Below are positions 1-8,831 of a stretch of 64,000 nt of DNA, piece by piece. The translations under genes were made by a program, and so were the position numbers. Each line of letters begins with the position of its first letter. Position 1 is the stretch's first letter. The notes beneath the pieces were generated by a model. That model worked only from the letters and a program-made list of their open reading frames with translations, was not told where the DNA came from and did no database searches. Source of the stretch: Pseudomonas sp. UYIF39 (GTDB taxonomy: Bacteria; Pseudomonadota; Gammaproteobacteria; Pseudomonadales; Pseudomonadaceae); NCBI RefSeq assembly GCF_029963765.1, contig NZ_JALBYU010000021.1:47858-111857 (forward strand), in the 5' to 3' direction.

Positions 1-1
1 T

Positions 2-763
2 GTGCTGATTACGCTGGTCGGCGACCTGACACTGGAACAGGCTCAGGCGATGAGCATGCAGGTTTTCAACGCGCTGCCAGCAGGTTCCAAAATGGCTCCC
101 GTGATTCCGCTCCCGCGGCGACAGGGTGTTGCGACGTCACGACATATCGAGCGCCCCCTGAGTCAGACGCAGATCATGCTGGGGCAGCCCGGTGTGACAC
201 CGCAGCACCCCGATTACATGGCGCTGAAAGTGGCCCATATGATTTTCGGTGGGCAGAAAGTCTCTTCGCGACTGATGACGGAGCTGAGAGAAAAACGCGG
301 TTTGACCTATGTCGTGCAACTGGAGAACACCCTCTGGCAGGAAGGCGGTACTGCCGTCATCAGCCTGAATACCAGCCCACAGTTCAGCGAAGGGGCGGTG
401 AAGCTGGTGCAGTCAATGTATCGCGACTACTTGCAAACGGGTCCGACACAACAGGAACTCGACGACACCCTGCGCCAACTGCGCAGCAGCAGCGCGTTGA
501 ACAGCGCCAGCAATTCACAGATTCTCGATCTACTGGTCAACATCAACCAATACGACTTGCCGCTCGATCTGGATTTTTCAATCGAACAGGCTCAGACATT
601 GACCGTTGCGCAAATCAAAGCAGCCTTGAACAAGCACTTTGACGCGGACCAATGGTCGGTGGTGACCATAGGCCCGACCGTAGAACAACAGCCTCTGCCT
701 CTCCCGACCAACGAGGTGCCGCAGAGCATGTGTCGCGCCGAGACGGGGATTGTGGCAAGTTAG
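2..763 (+). CDS. M16 (pitrilysin-like) zinc peptidase family protein, C-terminal part
   Basis: Only the C-terminal 253 or so residues are in the window; the gene begins upstream, so the GTG at position 2 is an internal codon. The segment reads like the second, non-catalytic domain of an M16 peptidase: a run such as FGGQKVSSRLMTELREKRG followed by LTYVV is the usual C-domain signature (substrate-clamp side of the chamber). No HxxEH zinc motif is present in this part, which is expected either for the C domain or for the inactive partner of a two-gene M16 pair. The frame closes with TAG 74 bases before the next gene. In P. aeruginosa two M16 genes lie at this place, which fits. Function as a periplasmic or membrane-linked peptidase is inferred from the family only. 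Confidence 0.8.
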   Translation: MLITLVGDLTLEQAQAMSMQVFNALPAGSKMAPVIPLPRRQGVATSRHIERPLSQTQIMLGQPGVTPQHPDYMALKVAHMIFGGQKVSSRLMTELREKRGLTYVVQLENTLWQEGGTAVISLNTSPQFSEGAVKLVQSMYRDYLQTGPTQQELDDTLRQLRSSSALNSASNSQILDLLVNINQYDLPLDLDFSIEQAQTLTVAQIKAALNKHFDADQWSVVTIGPTVEQQPLPLPTNEVPQSMCRAETGIVAS

Positions 764-837
764 TTTCTTTGGACACAGGCGCCATGGCCACGCTTTTCGG
801 CCCTGACGCCGACTGTTTGACCTTTTAGAGAAACTTC

Positions 838-1836
838 GTGCTCCAGCCCAGCGAACGCTTCACCCCGGCCATCGGCCTTGGCAACCCGCACTTGCAAACC
901 TTGTGGGGGCCGCTGTGGCGTAAAACCACGCATATCGACCGCACACGCGAACGGCTTTGGCTCGACGATGGCGACTTCCTTGATCTCGACTGGCACGGCC
1001 CTCATACAGCCGACGCGCCGTTGGTGCTGGTATTGCACGGGCTGACTGGTTCGTCGAACTCGCCCTATGTGGCTGGCCTGCAAAAAGTCTTGGGAGATCA
1101 AGGCTGGGCCAGCGTCGCACTGAACTGGCGCGGCTGTTCGGGCGAGCCGAATCTGTTGCCGCGCAGTTACCACTCCGGCGTCAGTGAAGACCTGGCCGAA
1201 ACCATCAAACACCTGAAAGCCCAACGACCGCTCGCGCCGTTGTATGCGGTCGGCTATTCCCTGGGCGGCAATGTATTGCTCAAGCACTTGGGGGAATCCG
1301 GCCGTGACAGCGGCGTGGTCGGTGCGGTGGCGGTGTCGGTGCCGTTTCGTCTCGATCAATGCGCCGACCGTATTGGCCAGGGTTTCTCCAAGGTCTATCA
1401 GGCGCATTTCATGCGGCAGATGGTGGCCTATATCAAGAACAAGCAGCGACGATTCCAGCATGACGGGCGCGAGGATGGTCTGGCGGCATTGGCCGCGCTG
1501 GGCTCGCTGGAGAACATGCGCACGTTCTGGGATTTCGATGGCCGGGTCACCGCGCCGCTGAACGGTTTCGCCGATGCCAAGGATTACTATCGCCGCGCTT
1601 CGAGTCGCTACTTCCTTGGCGAGATTCGTACGCCGACCCTGATCATTCAAGCGGCCGATGACCCGTTTGTATTTCCTCATAGCCTGCCGCAAGCGGACGA
1701 ATTGTCCGCCTGCACTCAATTCGAGTTACAGACCAAGGGTGGGCATGTCGGCTTCGTCGATGGTTCGTTCCGGCAACCGGGCTACTACCTGGAACGCCGC
1801 ATCCCGCAGTGGTTGACCGCCGCGGGTCGTCAGTAA
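838..1836 (+). CDS. Alpha/beta hydrolase, YheT family
   Basis: 332 residues, GTG start preceded by a weak AGAGAA site; no better ATG lies upstream in frame. The fold signature is complete: oxyanion loop LVLHGLTGSSNSPYV near residues 65-78, nucleophile elbow GYSLGGN with Ser141, an acid in AADDPF near residue 280 and the histidine in GGHVGF near residue 310. The N-terminal GNPHLQTLWGPLWR is the typical opening of the YheT/embryogenesis-associated EMB8 branch of esterases. Substrate is unknown; members are described as carboxylesterases. It lies four bases upstream of an AraC regulator gene on the same strand, so the two are probably co-transcribed. The protein is likely cytoplasmic because no signal peptide is visible. 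Confidence 0.9.
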   Translation: MLQPSERFTPAIGLGNPHLQTLWGPLWRKTTHIDRTRERLWLDDGDFLDLDWHGPHTADAPLVLVLHGLTGSSNSPYVAGLQKVLGDQGWASVALNWRGCSGEPNLLPRSYHSGVSEDLAETIKHLKAQRPLAPLYAVGYSLGGNVLLKHLGESGRDSGVVGAVAVSVPFRLDQCADRIGQGFSKVYQAHFMRQMVAYIKNKQRRFQHDGREDGLAALAALGSLENMRTFWDFDGRVTAPLNGFADAKDYYRRASSRYFLGEIRTPTLIIQAADDPFVFPHSLPQADELSACTQFELQTKGGHVGFVDGSFRQPGYYLERRIPQWLTAAGRQ

Positions 1837-1840
1837 GGCC

Positions 1841-2680
1841 ATGGGCGTCGATCAGGGTGAGTCGATCCGATTCTGGCAAACAGCGCCACTGGCCGGCGTC
1901 GAGTTATTGTCCGCGCGCTACATCGAACACCGTTTCGCGCCCCATGTGCATGACGGTTATGTGATCGGCATGATCATGGCCGGCGCCCAACGCTATCGCT
2001 ATCGCGGTGCCGAACACCTGGCCGGCAGCGGCACGCTGGTGCTGATCAATCCGGACGAACTGCACACCGGCCATAAAGGCACGGAGGATGGTTGGTTGTA
2101 TCGGGCGTTCTATCCGGACAGCGGTCAGATACTGTCTCTGTTGGCGGAGCTGGAACTGCCGACCAACAACTTGCCGGCGTTTGGCGCCACGCTGTATCGC
2201 GATCCGGATCTGGTGAAGGGTTTCTGCCAACTGCATCGTCTCCTGGAAAGTCCGTCCACTGCTTTGCAACAACAAACGGTCTGGCGGGAAATGATGCTGT
2301 CGCTGCTGCAACGGCACGCAGCGGTGCCGATTGCAGGCAAGCCGGGCAAGGAACATCGGGCGGTGACGCTGGCCAAGGATCTGCTGCAAACACAGTTGGC
2401 GACGCCGCCCTCGCTGGAAGAACTGGCCGCAGCGGTCAACCTTTCACCCTTCCACTTCGCCCGGGTGTTCCGCCGCGCCACTGGCATGCCGCCGCACACC
2501 TGGCTGATGCAACAGCGCATCGCTCGGGCGCGAGTGCTGTTACAGAACGGTTGTTTGCCGCTGGAAGTGACGACGCAGCTGGGGTTTGCTGACCAGAGTC
2601 ATCTGAGCCGGCAGTTCAAGCAGGTTTACGGTGTCGGGCCGGGCGCATATCGCAGCGCCCGGCAGTTACCGGGATATTGA
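1841..2680 (+). CDS. AraC family transcriptional regulator
   Basis: 279 residues. The N-terminal half is a cupin-type AraC ligand-binding domain (about residues 10-140, with HVHDGYVIGMIMAG and GTLVLINPDELHTG). The C-terminal 100 residues hold two helix-turn-helix motifs, the first around LEELAAAVNLSPFHFARVFRR and the second around PLEVTTQLGFADQSHLSRQFK, ending in the conserved YGVGPGAYR. The ATG lies four bases after the hydrolase stop, so translation is probably coupled. AraC proteins with this AraC_binding type sensor domain often control transporters of the LysE type or the adjacent gene; here the target cannot be told from sequence. A REP element follows the stop. Confidence 0.9.
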   Translation: MGVDQGESIRFWQTAPLAGVELLSARYIEHRFAPHVHDGYVIGMIMAGAQRYRYRGAEHLAGSGTLVLINPDELHTGHKGTEDGWLYRAFYPDSGQILSLLAELELPTNNLPAFGATLYRDPDLVKGFCQLHRLLESPSTALQQQTVWREMMLSLLQRHAAVPIAGKPGKEHRAVTLAKDLLQTQLATPPSLEELAAAVNLSPFHFARVFRRATGMPPHTWLMQQRIARARVLLQNGCLPLEVTTQLGFADQSHLSRQFKQVYGVGPGAYRSARQLPGY

Positions 2681-2698
2681 TAACGACGAAGATCAAAA

Positions 2699-2726
2699 TG
2701 TGGGAGCGAGCAGGCTCGCTCCCACA
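2699..2726. repeat. REP element, single palindrome
   Basis: TGTGGGAGCGAGC and GCTCGCTCCCACA form a near-perfect palindrome between convergent genes (AraC regulator and sulfurtransferase). It has the core of the REP family repeated through this window, and could act as an RNA hairpin at the 3' ends of both transcripts. Confidence 0.9.
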
Positions 2727-2738
2727 TGGGTTAAGCGT

Positions 2739-3593
2739 TTATTCGCCGATGGCGATGCCGTGCGCAGGATCGTTGATCCACTCGCTCCATGAACCGGCAT
2801 ACAACGACCCCAGCGGATACCCGGCCAGACACAACGCAAACAGGTTGTGACAGGCCGTCACGCCAGAACCGCAGTACGCCACCAGATCGGTCGGCGAACG
2901 ATCACCGAGCTTCTCGGCAAAACGCTGTTTGAGCTGATCGGCCGGCAGAAAACGCCCGTCGCTGCCCAGGTTGTCGGTGAACGCCGCACATTGCGCGCCG
3001 GGGATGTGCCCGGCAATCGGGTCGATCGGCTCTACTTCACCCTTGAAACGCGGCAATCCGCGGGCATCGAGCAAGGTCAGCTCAGGCTGGCCGAGACGTT
3101 GCTGGAGCTGTTCGGCGCTCAAGATCAGCGCGTTGTCCGGCGAGCCCGTAAAGGTGCCCCGTTCAATCTGCGGCGCATCAAGACTCAGGGGCAAACCGGC
3201 CGCGTGCCAGGCCTTGAGTCCGCCATCCAGAATAAACACGCCGTCACGTTTGCCCAGCCAGGCCAGCAACCACCAGGCCCGCGCCGCGAACGCACCCGGA
3301 CCGTCGTCGTACAAAATCACATCGCTGTCGGCGTTGACGCCCCAGGCTTGCAGACGTTCGATCAATTCTTCAGGTTCTGGCAACGGATGCCGCCCGGTCA
3401 CACCCTTGATCACTGTCCCACTCAAATCACGCTCAAGATCGGCAAAGCTCGACCCGGCAATATGCCCTTCGGCATAACTGCGCTGACCGTAATCCAGGTC
3501 CTCGAGGGCAAAACGACAATCCAGAATCACCAGCCCCGGCTGCTCCTTTTTCAGGTCCAACGCTTGCGGGCTGATCAGTTGCGCAATGGGCAT
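2739..3593 (-). CDS. sseA: 3-mercaptopyruvate sulfurtransferase
   Basis: 284 residues with two rhodanese domains (about 1-140 and 155-280). Only the second carries the catalytic loop: Cys241 in CGSGVTA. That loop is the mercaptopyruvate form; true thiosulfate sulfurtransferases have CRxGxTA. The first domain has the DCR and GHIPGA-like structural elements but no active cysteine, as normal. It transfers sulfur from 3-mercaptopyruvate to acceptors such as thiols or cyanide in the cytoplasm. The gene stands alone between the AraC regulator (convergent) and the TetR regulator (same strand, 45 bases upstream). Confidence 0.9.
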   Translation of the reverse strand: MPIAQLISPQALDLKKEQPGLVILDCRFALEDLDYGQRSYAEGHIAGSSFADLERDLSGTVIKGVTGRHPLPEPEELIERLQAWGVNADSDVILYDDGPGAFAARAWWLLAWLGKRDGVFILDGGLKAWHAAGLPLSLDAPQIERGTFTGSPDNALILSAEQLQQRLGQPELTLLDARGLPRFKGEVEPIDPIAGHIPGAQCAAFTDNLGSDGRFLPADQLKQRFAEKLGDRSPTDLVAYCGSGVTACHNLFALCLAGYPLGSLYAGSWSEWINDPAHGIAIGE

Positions 3594-3637
3594 AACGGGC
3601 TCCTGTGATTAGGCGATGGTTGATCCTACTGCACTTT

Positions 3638-4309
3638 CTACCCCACTTCTTCCAGCGCTTGGGCCAGCGGCACGTAAAACTCCTCGAACAGCGCATTCAC
3701 CGCATCGCGAGACTGGTCCGTGACAAAACCGGCCTCCAGCACCAGCACCTGGTACACACCACGTTTAATGGCCTGTTCGCTCAGGTGATTGGAGTTTTCA
3801 CGGGTGGTGCACAGAAAACGCACCCAGGACGTCAGGATGATCCAGGCATTGAGCGTCAGGGATTCGATCTGAACCTTGTCCATTTGCAGGATGCCGGCCT
3901 CGACGAAGCCCGCGTAGATGTGCGTGCCATGGATCAGGCAGCGCTGGGAAAAGCGCCGATAACGGGCGGCCAACTCTGGATCGCTGTCGAGCAAGTGCTC
4001 CAGATCGCGGTGCAAAAACCGGTATTGCCACATCGCGGCCAGCAACTCCTGGAGGTAGAAGCGCTTGTCCTCGACCGTGGCGGCGCGCCCCTGGGGCGGG
4101 CGCAGGAAGCTGTCCACCAGGCTTTCGTATTCACTGAACAGCACGGCGATGATCGCCTGCTTGTTGGGGAAGTGGTAGTACAGGTTGCCCGGGGAAATTT
4201 CCATGTGGGCAGCAATGTGGTTGGTGCTGATGCTGCGTTCACCCTGCTGATTGAACAGCTCCAGGCTGTTCTGCACGATGCGCTCGCTGGTTTTGATCCG
4301 AGGGGCCAT
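3638..4309 (-). CDS. TetR family transcriptional regulator
   Basis: 223 residues. The N-terminal helix-turn-helix is clear: RIVQNSLELFNQQGERSIST, NHIAAHMEISPGNLYYHFPNK covers recognition helix and the typical YYHF. The rest is an all-helical ligand-binding domain without assignable ligand, except that a long hydrophobic pocket would suit the fatty or aromatic aldehydes handled by the divergent operon. It is divergently transcribed from the aldehyde dehydrogenase gene over a 146-base gap that contains a short palindrome (4405-4420), so it most likely represses that operon and itself. Same arrangement as PA0367 next to PA0366-PA0364 in P. aeruginosa (from memory). Confidence 0.88.
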   Translation of the reverse strand: MAPRIKTSERIVQNSLELFNQQGERSISTNHIAAHMEISPGNLYYHFPNKQAIIAVLFSEYESLVDSFLRPPQGRAATVEDKRFYLQELLAAMWQYRFLHRDLEHLLDSDPELAARYRRFSQRCLIHGTHIYAGFVEAGILQMDKVQIESLTLNAWIILTSWVRFLCTTRENSNHLSEQAIKRGVYQVLVLEAGFVTDQSRDAVNALFEEFYVPLAQALEEVG

Positions 4310-4395
4310 GGCTTGGGCTTTAATTCAGAATGCGTTGATGGGCATCTTACGACCTAACCGCGAGTGGATAAAACAAAGCTGCGCCAGGATGTCAT

Positions 4396-4420
4396 TTGAC
4401 TTTATAGAGCATAGACTCTA
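4396..4420 (+). promoter_or_regulatory. Candidate promoter and TetR operator
   Basis: TTGACT at 4396-4401 is a good -35 hexamer 60 bases before the dehydrogenase start; a weak -10 (TAAAAA) lies 17 bases downstream. Between them is the inverted repeat TAGAG-cataga-CTCTA (4405-4420). A dyad placed between -35 and -10 in a TetR divergent gap is a natural repressor site. The link to this TetR is inference. Confidence 0.45.
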
Positions 4421-4455
4421 AAAAGTTCCTCATTACAATAAATCCGGAGCCGACC

Positions 4456-5886
4456 ATGACTGCTGACATCGCCTACTTGCAGAACCTGCAGCAGCCCCTG
4501 GACGAGCTCCAGACCCTGTTCGACGCTCAACGCGCAGCGTATGCCGCCAACCCGATGCCGCCCGCCGCCCAGCGCCAACAATGGCTGAAAGCTCTGCGCG
4601 ATCTGTTAAGCAATGAGCGTCAGGCACTGATCGATGCCATCAGCCAGGATTTCAGCCATCGCAGCGCCGATGAAACCCTGCTCGCCGAACTGATGCCCAG
4701 CCTGCACGGCATTCACTACGCCAGTCAGCACCTCAAAGGCTGGATGAAGGCGTCGAAGCGCAAGGTCGGGATTGCCTTTCAACCCGCAGCGGCCAAAGTC
4801 ATTTATCAACCGTTGGGTGTGATCGGGGTGATCGTGCCGTGGAACTACCCGCTGTATCTGGCCATCGGGCCATTGGTAGGCGCGTTGTCGGCGGGCAATC
4901 GGGTGATGCTCAAGCTCAGCGAATCGACCCCCGCCACCGGTTTGTTGCTCAAGGAACTGCTGGGCCGGATCTTCCCGCAAGACCTGGTCTGCGTAGTACT
5001 GGGCGAAGCCGATATCGGTGTAGCGTTCTCCAGATTGCGTTTCGATCACCTGCTATTCACTGGCGCCACCAGCATCGGCAAACACGTGATGCGTGCAGCG
5101 GCCGAAAACCTGACCCCGGTGACCCTCGAACTCGGCGGCAAATCGCCGGCCATCGTGTCGCGCGACGTGCCGCTCAAGGACGCTGCCGAACGCATCGCCT
5201 TCGGCAAGACGCTCAACGCCGGGCAGACCTGCGTGGCCCCGGACTATGTGCTGGTGCCGGAAGATCGCGTCGGAGCGTTCGTCGAAGCCTATCGTCAGGC
5301 GGTTCGCGGGTTTTATCCGACCTTGACCGACAACCCGGACTACACAGCGATCATCAATGACCGTCAATTGGCGCGCCTCAACGGCTACATCAGCGACGCC
5401 ACCAGCAAGGGCGCGCTGCTGATTCCGCTGTTCGACAAGGGCCAGGGGCGCCGCATGAGCCACAGCCTGCTGCTCAACGTCAGCAACGACATGATGGTGA
5501 TGCAGGACGAAATCTTCGGTCCGCTGTTGCCGATCGTTCCCTACAAGGATCTGGATCAGGCCTTTGCCTATATCAATGAACGACCCCGTCCGCTGGCCCT
5601 GTACTACTTCGGCTACGACAAGCGTGAGCAACACCGCGTACTTCACGAAACCCATTCCGGCGGCGTGTGCCTGAACGACACCCTGCTGCACGTCGCTCAG
5701 GACGACATGCCATTCGGCGGGATCGGCGCGTCGGGCATGGGTCATTACCACGGCCACGAAGGTTTTCTGACCTTCAGCAAAGCCAAAGGTGTGCTGATCA
5801 AACAGCGGTTCAATGCGGCGAAATTGATCTATCCGCCGTACGGAAAATCCATTCAGAAGCTGATTCAGAAGCTGTTTATCCGCTAA
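4456..5886 (+). CDS. Coniferyl-type aldehyde dehydrogenase
   Basis: 476 residues, class 3-like aldehyde dehydrogenase that oxidises an aldehyde to the acid with NAD(P). Visible landmarks: VPWNYPLYL (cofactor-binding Asn region, about residue 130), FTGATSIGKHV (Rossmann turn), LELGGKSPAIV with the general-base Glu near 224, and GQTCVAPDYVLV with the catalytic Cys near 258. The C-terminal PPYGK and the hydrophobic end are typical of coniferyl and fatty aldehyde dehydrogenases. It begins an operon with a Tat-signal protein and a GMC oxidoreductase, so the likely role is oxidation of the aldehyde made by the GMC enzyme. ATG is preceded by CGGAG. Confidence 0.9.
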   Translation: MTADIAYLQNLQQPLDELQTLFDAQRAAYAANPMPPAAQRQQWLKALRDLLSNERQALIDAISQDFSHRSADETLLAELMPSLHGIHYASQHLKGWMKASKRKVGIAFQPAAAKVIYQPLGVIGVIVPWNYPLYLAIGPLVGALSAGNRVMLKLSESTPATGLLLKELLGRIFPQDLVCVVLGEADIGVAFSRLRFDHLLFTGATSIGKHVMRAAAENLTPVTLELGGKSPAIVSRDVPLKDAAERIAFGKTLNAGQTCVAPDYVLVPEDRVGAFVEAYRQAVRGFYPTLTDNPDYTAIINDRQLARLNGYISDATSKGALLIPLFDKGQGRRMSHSLLLNVSNDMMVMQDEIFGPLLPIVPYKDLDQAFAYINERPRPLALYYFGYDKREQHRVLHETHSGGVCLNDTLLHVAQDDMPFGGIGASGMGHYHGHEGFLTFSKAKGVLIKQRFNAAKLIYPPYGKSIQKLIQKLFIR

Positions 5887-5914
5887 CGATCATTACCGTC
5901 GGGTAATAACAATA

Positions 5915-6460
5915 ATGAGCCAAAGCCTGTCCGACACACCCGCGTTGTCACGGCGCGGCATGCTTAAATTCAGCCTGGGCGCCAGCGCTTTTCTCGCCAC
6001 CGCCGGTTTGGGAGCGAGCCTCGGCGGCTGCTCATCGAGCGTGCCGGCCAATGGTTTTGTGATTCTACGCAGTGGCGATCTGCTGTTCTTGCGGGCGCTG
6101 ATTCCGGTCATGCTCGACGGCGCCGTGGCTGAAGAGAAAATGCCCGAGGCCGTCGATGGCACCCTTAAAACCCTGGATATCGACCTCAATCACTTGTCGC
6201 CGGAAATGCTCAAGCTCACTCAGCAATTGTTCGATGTGCTGGGGATGGCCGTGACTCGCGGACCACTGACCGGGATTTGGGGCAGTTGGGAAAACGCCAG
6301 TGCCGACGAGATCCGGCACTTTCTCGATCGCTGGGAAAACAGCTCGTTAAGTCTGCTGCGCATGGGTCACAGCTCATTGCTGCAACTGGTGATGATGGCG
6401 TGGTACAGCCGGTCGGAATCATGGGTGCATTGCGGGTATCCCGGACCGCCTACCGTTTGA
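5915..6460 (+). CDS. Twin-arginine signal protein, GMC oxidoreductase partner
   Basis: 181 residues. The N terminus carries SRRGMLKFSLGASAFLATAG, a Tat signal with the twin arginines at about residues 12-13, followed by LGGC, which could serve as a lipobox. The rest is a small helical domain ending in GYPGPPTV, the usual end of the small subunit of membrane-linked GMC dehydrogenases. It lies 28 bases after the aldehyde dehydrogenase and 44 bases before the GMC gene, whose product lacks a signal of its own. The inference is a two-subunit enzyme where this protein carries the large flavoprotein through the Tat system to the periplasm. Confidence 0.8.
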   Translation: MSQSLSDTPALSRRGMLKFSLGASAFLATAGLGASLGGCSSSVPANGFVILRSGDLLFLRALIPVMLDGAVAEEKMPEAVDGTLKTLDIDLNHLSPEMLKLTQQLFDVLGMAVTRGPLTGIWGSWENASADEIRHFLDRWENSSLSLLRMGHSSLLQLVMMAWYSRSESWVHCGYPGPPTV

Positions 6461-6504
6461 GATCGGCCCGCCCACACCCCCAATAATAAAAAGAGAACCT
6501 GAAG

Positions 6505-8100
6505 ATGCCCGTACCTGATCCGTTCCGCGAAGGCCTGGCCCGTGGCTGGAAAACCTACAACGGTTCAAAACTGACCCAGGACCTGACCCTCGAAGCGGAC
6601 GTGGCGATTATCGGCAGCGGCGCGGGCGGCGGCACCACCGCCGAAATCCTCAGCGCCGCGGGCTACAAAGTATTGCTGATCGAAGAAGGCCCACTAAAGA
6701 CCAGCAGCGACTTCAAGATGCTCGAAGACCAGGCCTACACCAGCCTCTATCAGGAAGGTATTGGCCGCATGAGCAAGGACGGCGCAATCACCATCCTTCA
6801 GGGCCGGGCGGTGGGCGGCACCACGCTGATCAATTGGACCTCAAGTTTTCGCACACCGGACCCGACCCTCGACCACTGGGCCAAGGAACACGACGTCAAA
6901 GGCCATACGCCGGCCGAGATGGCGCCGTGGTTCGAGAAAATGGAACAACGCCTGGGCGTCGCCCCCTGGATGATCCCGCCCAACGCCAACAACGACGTGA
7001 TCCGCAAGGGCTGCGAAAAACTCGGCTACGCCTGGCATGTGATCCCGCGCAACGTGCGTGGCTGCTGGAACCTTGGCTACTGCGGCATGGGCTGCCCGAC
7101 CAACGCCAAGCAATCAATGCTGGTCACGACCATCCCGGCGACTTTGGAAAAAGGGGGCGAGTTGCTCTATCTGGCTCGCGCCGAAAAGCTCTTGATCAGC
7201 GGCGACAAGGTCACAGGCTTGCACTGCGTCGCGATGGACGACCGCTGCGTCGCACCTAACGGACACACGATCACGGTCAAGGCGCGGCATTACGTGCTGG
7301 CCGGTGGCGGGATCAACAGCCCGGCGCTGCTCTTGCGCTCCGAGGCGCCCGATCCGCACAAACGGCTGGGTAAACGGACTTTTCTACACTTGGTGAACAT
7401 GTCCGCCGGGCTGTTCGACGAGGTCATCAATCCGTTTTATGGCGCGCCGCAGTCGATCTATTCCGACCATTTCCAATGGCAAGACGGCACCACCGGAAAA
7501 ATGTCTTACAAACTCGAAGTGCCGCCGCTGCACCCGGCACTGGCCGCGACCCTGCTCGGCGGCTTCGGCAAGGAAAACGCCCAACACATGGAAAACCTGC
7601 CCCACACCCACGCCATGTTGGCGTTGCTGAGGGACGGTTTTCACCCGGACAGCCCCGGCGGCAGCGTCGAGTTGCGCGGTGACGGCACGCCGGTGCTCGA
7701 CTATCAGGTTTCACCCTATGCCTGGGATGGATTACGTCGGGCGTTCCACAGCATGGCCGAGATCCAGTTTGCGGGCGGTGCCCATGCGGTAATGCCAATG
7801 CACACCGACGCTCGCTACGTGAAAACCCTCGCCGAAGCGCGCACGCTGATCGCCGGCCTGAACCTTGAGCTGTATCGCACACGCCTGGGCAGCGCCCATG
7901 TGATGGGCGGTTGTGCCATGGGTGAAGACCCGAAAAATGCGGTGACCGACAGCCTCGGCCGGCATCATCAGTTAGGCAATCTGTCGATTCATGACGGCTC
8001 GCTGTTCCCCACCAGCATCGGCGCAAACCCGCAATTGTCGGTCTACGGGCTGACGGCGCAGCTGGCAACTTCTTTGGCCGAACGTTTGAAAAACCCATGA
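6505..8100 (+). CDS. GMC family FAD-dependent alcohol oxidoreductase
   Basis: 531 residues. The FAD Rossmann motif is VAIIGSGAGGGTTAEIL near residue 33, followed by GRAVGGTTLINWTSSFRTP, the second GMC signature. CWNLGYCGMGCPTNAKQS is a cysteine-rich loop seen in long-chain alcohol oxidase type members. The C terminus has HVMGGCAMG and the active-site region IHDGSLFPTSIGANPQLSVYGL with the usual catalytic Asn near residue 511. It probably oxidises a long-chain or aromatic alcohol, passing electrons to the respiratory chain; the adjacent aldehyde dehydrogenase would complete oxidation to the acid. AGAGAACCTGAAG supplies the ribosome binding site. Confidence 0.9.
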   Translation: MPVPDPFREGLARGWKTYNGSKLTQDLTLEADVAIIGSGAGGGTTAEILSAAGYKVLLIEEGPLKTSSDFKMLEDQAYTSLYQEGIGRMSKDGAITILQGRAVGGTTLINWTSSFRTPDPTLDHWAKEHDVKGHTPAEMAPWFEKMEQRLGVAPWMIPPNANNDVIRKGCEKLGYAWHVIPRNVRGCWNLGYCGMGCPTNAKQSMLVTTIPATLEKGGELLYLARAEKLLISGDKVTGLHCVAMDDRCVAPNGHTITVKARHYVLAGGGINSPALLLRSEAPDPHKRLGKRTFLHLVNMSAGLFDEVINPFYGAPQSIYSDHFQWQDGTTGKMSYKLEVPPLHPALAATLLGGFGKENAQHMENLPHTHAMLALLRDGFHPDSPGGSVELRGDGTPVLDYQVSPYAWDGLRRAFHSMAEIQFAGGAHAVMPMHTDARYVKTLAEARTLIAGLNLELYRTRLGSAHVMGGCAMGEDPKNAVTDSLGRHHQLGNLSIHDGSLFPTSIGANPQLSVYGLTAQLATSLAERLKNP

Positions 8101-8215
8101 AAATGGAGAATATTCCAATCGTCTATAGTGCTTTCTTACCCAAAAGGCGACTTGGCCGACCGGGAAGGCTGCGATACCATCCGACTCCCCAACGGACTCC
8201 CGCCAGGACGACGCG

Positions 8216-8695
8216 ATGAACCGAGTGTTGTACCCAGGTACCTTCGACCCTATTACCAAGGGCCATGGCGATCTGGTCGAACGCGCCGCGCGCCTGTTCG
8301 ATCACGTGATCATCGCCGTCGCCGCCAGCCCGAAGAAAAACCCGTTGTTTCCCCTGGAACAGCGTGTGGCGCTGGCCCGCGAGGTCACTAAACATCTACC
8401 CAACGTTGAAGTCGTCGGCTTCTCGACGCTGCTGGCTCACTTCGCCAAAGAGAAGAACGCCAACGTATTCCTGCGTGGTTTGCGTGCGGTGTCGGACTTC
8501 GAATACGAATTCCAGCTGGCCAACATGAACCGCCAACTGGCGCCGGATGTGGAAAGTCTGTTTCTTACCCCGTCCGAGCGTTATTCGTACATTTCCTCGA
8601 CGCTGGTGCGTGAAATCGCGGCCCTGGGCGGCGATATCACCAAGTTTGTCCACCCTGTGGTGGCGGACGCCCTGAACGAGCGCTTTAAAAAGTAG
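8216..8695 (+). CDS. coaD: Phosphopantetheine adenylyltransferase
   Basis: 159 residues, the full usual length. MNRVLYPGTFDPITKGHGDL holds the nucleotidyltransferase T/HxGH-type motif, and the later RGLRAVSDFEYEFQLANMNR and YSYISSTLVREIA are the phosphopantetheine-binding and ISSTxVR signatures. It converts 4'-phosphopantetheine and ATP into dephospho-CoA, the fourth step of CoA synthesis, in the cytoplasm. It precedes a ferredoxin gene by 136 bases, as in other pseudomonads. Start chosen at the ATG following CCAGGACGACGCG. Confidence 0.97.
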   Translation: MNRVLYPGTFDPITKGHGDLVERAARLFDHVIIAVAASPKKNPLFPLEQRVALAREVTKHLPNVEVVGFSTLLAHFAKEKNANVFLRGLRAVSDFEYEFQLANMNRQLAPDVESLFLTPSERYSYISSTLVREIAALGGDITKFVHPVVADALNERFKK

Positions 8696-8831
8696 GAGCT
8701 GCCGAAGGTTCGGGCCGCGTTCGGACGATCTTTTCCCTTGATCGCGCCCGCGTGCACTACGGGCGCCAATGCGGCACAATTGCGCGCATTGGTTTATTGC
8801 GCCCGGGCCCTCCGCCCTGGCTGGAGTTAGC

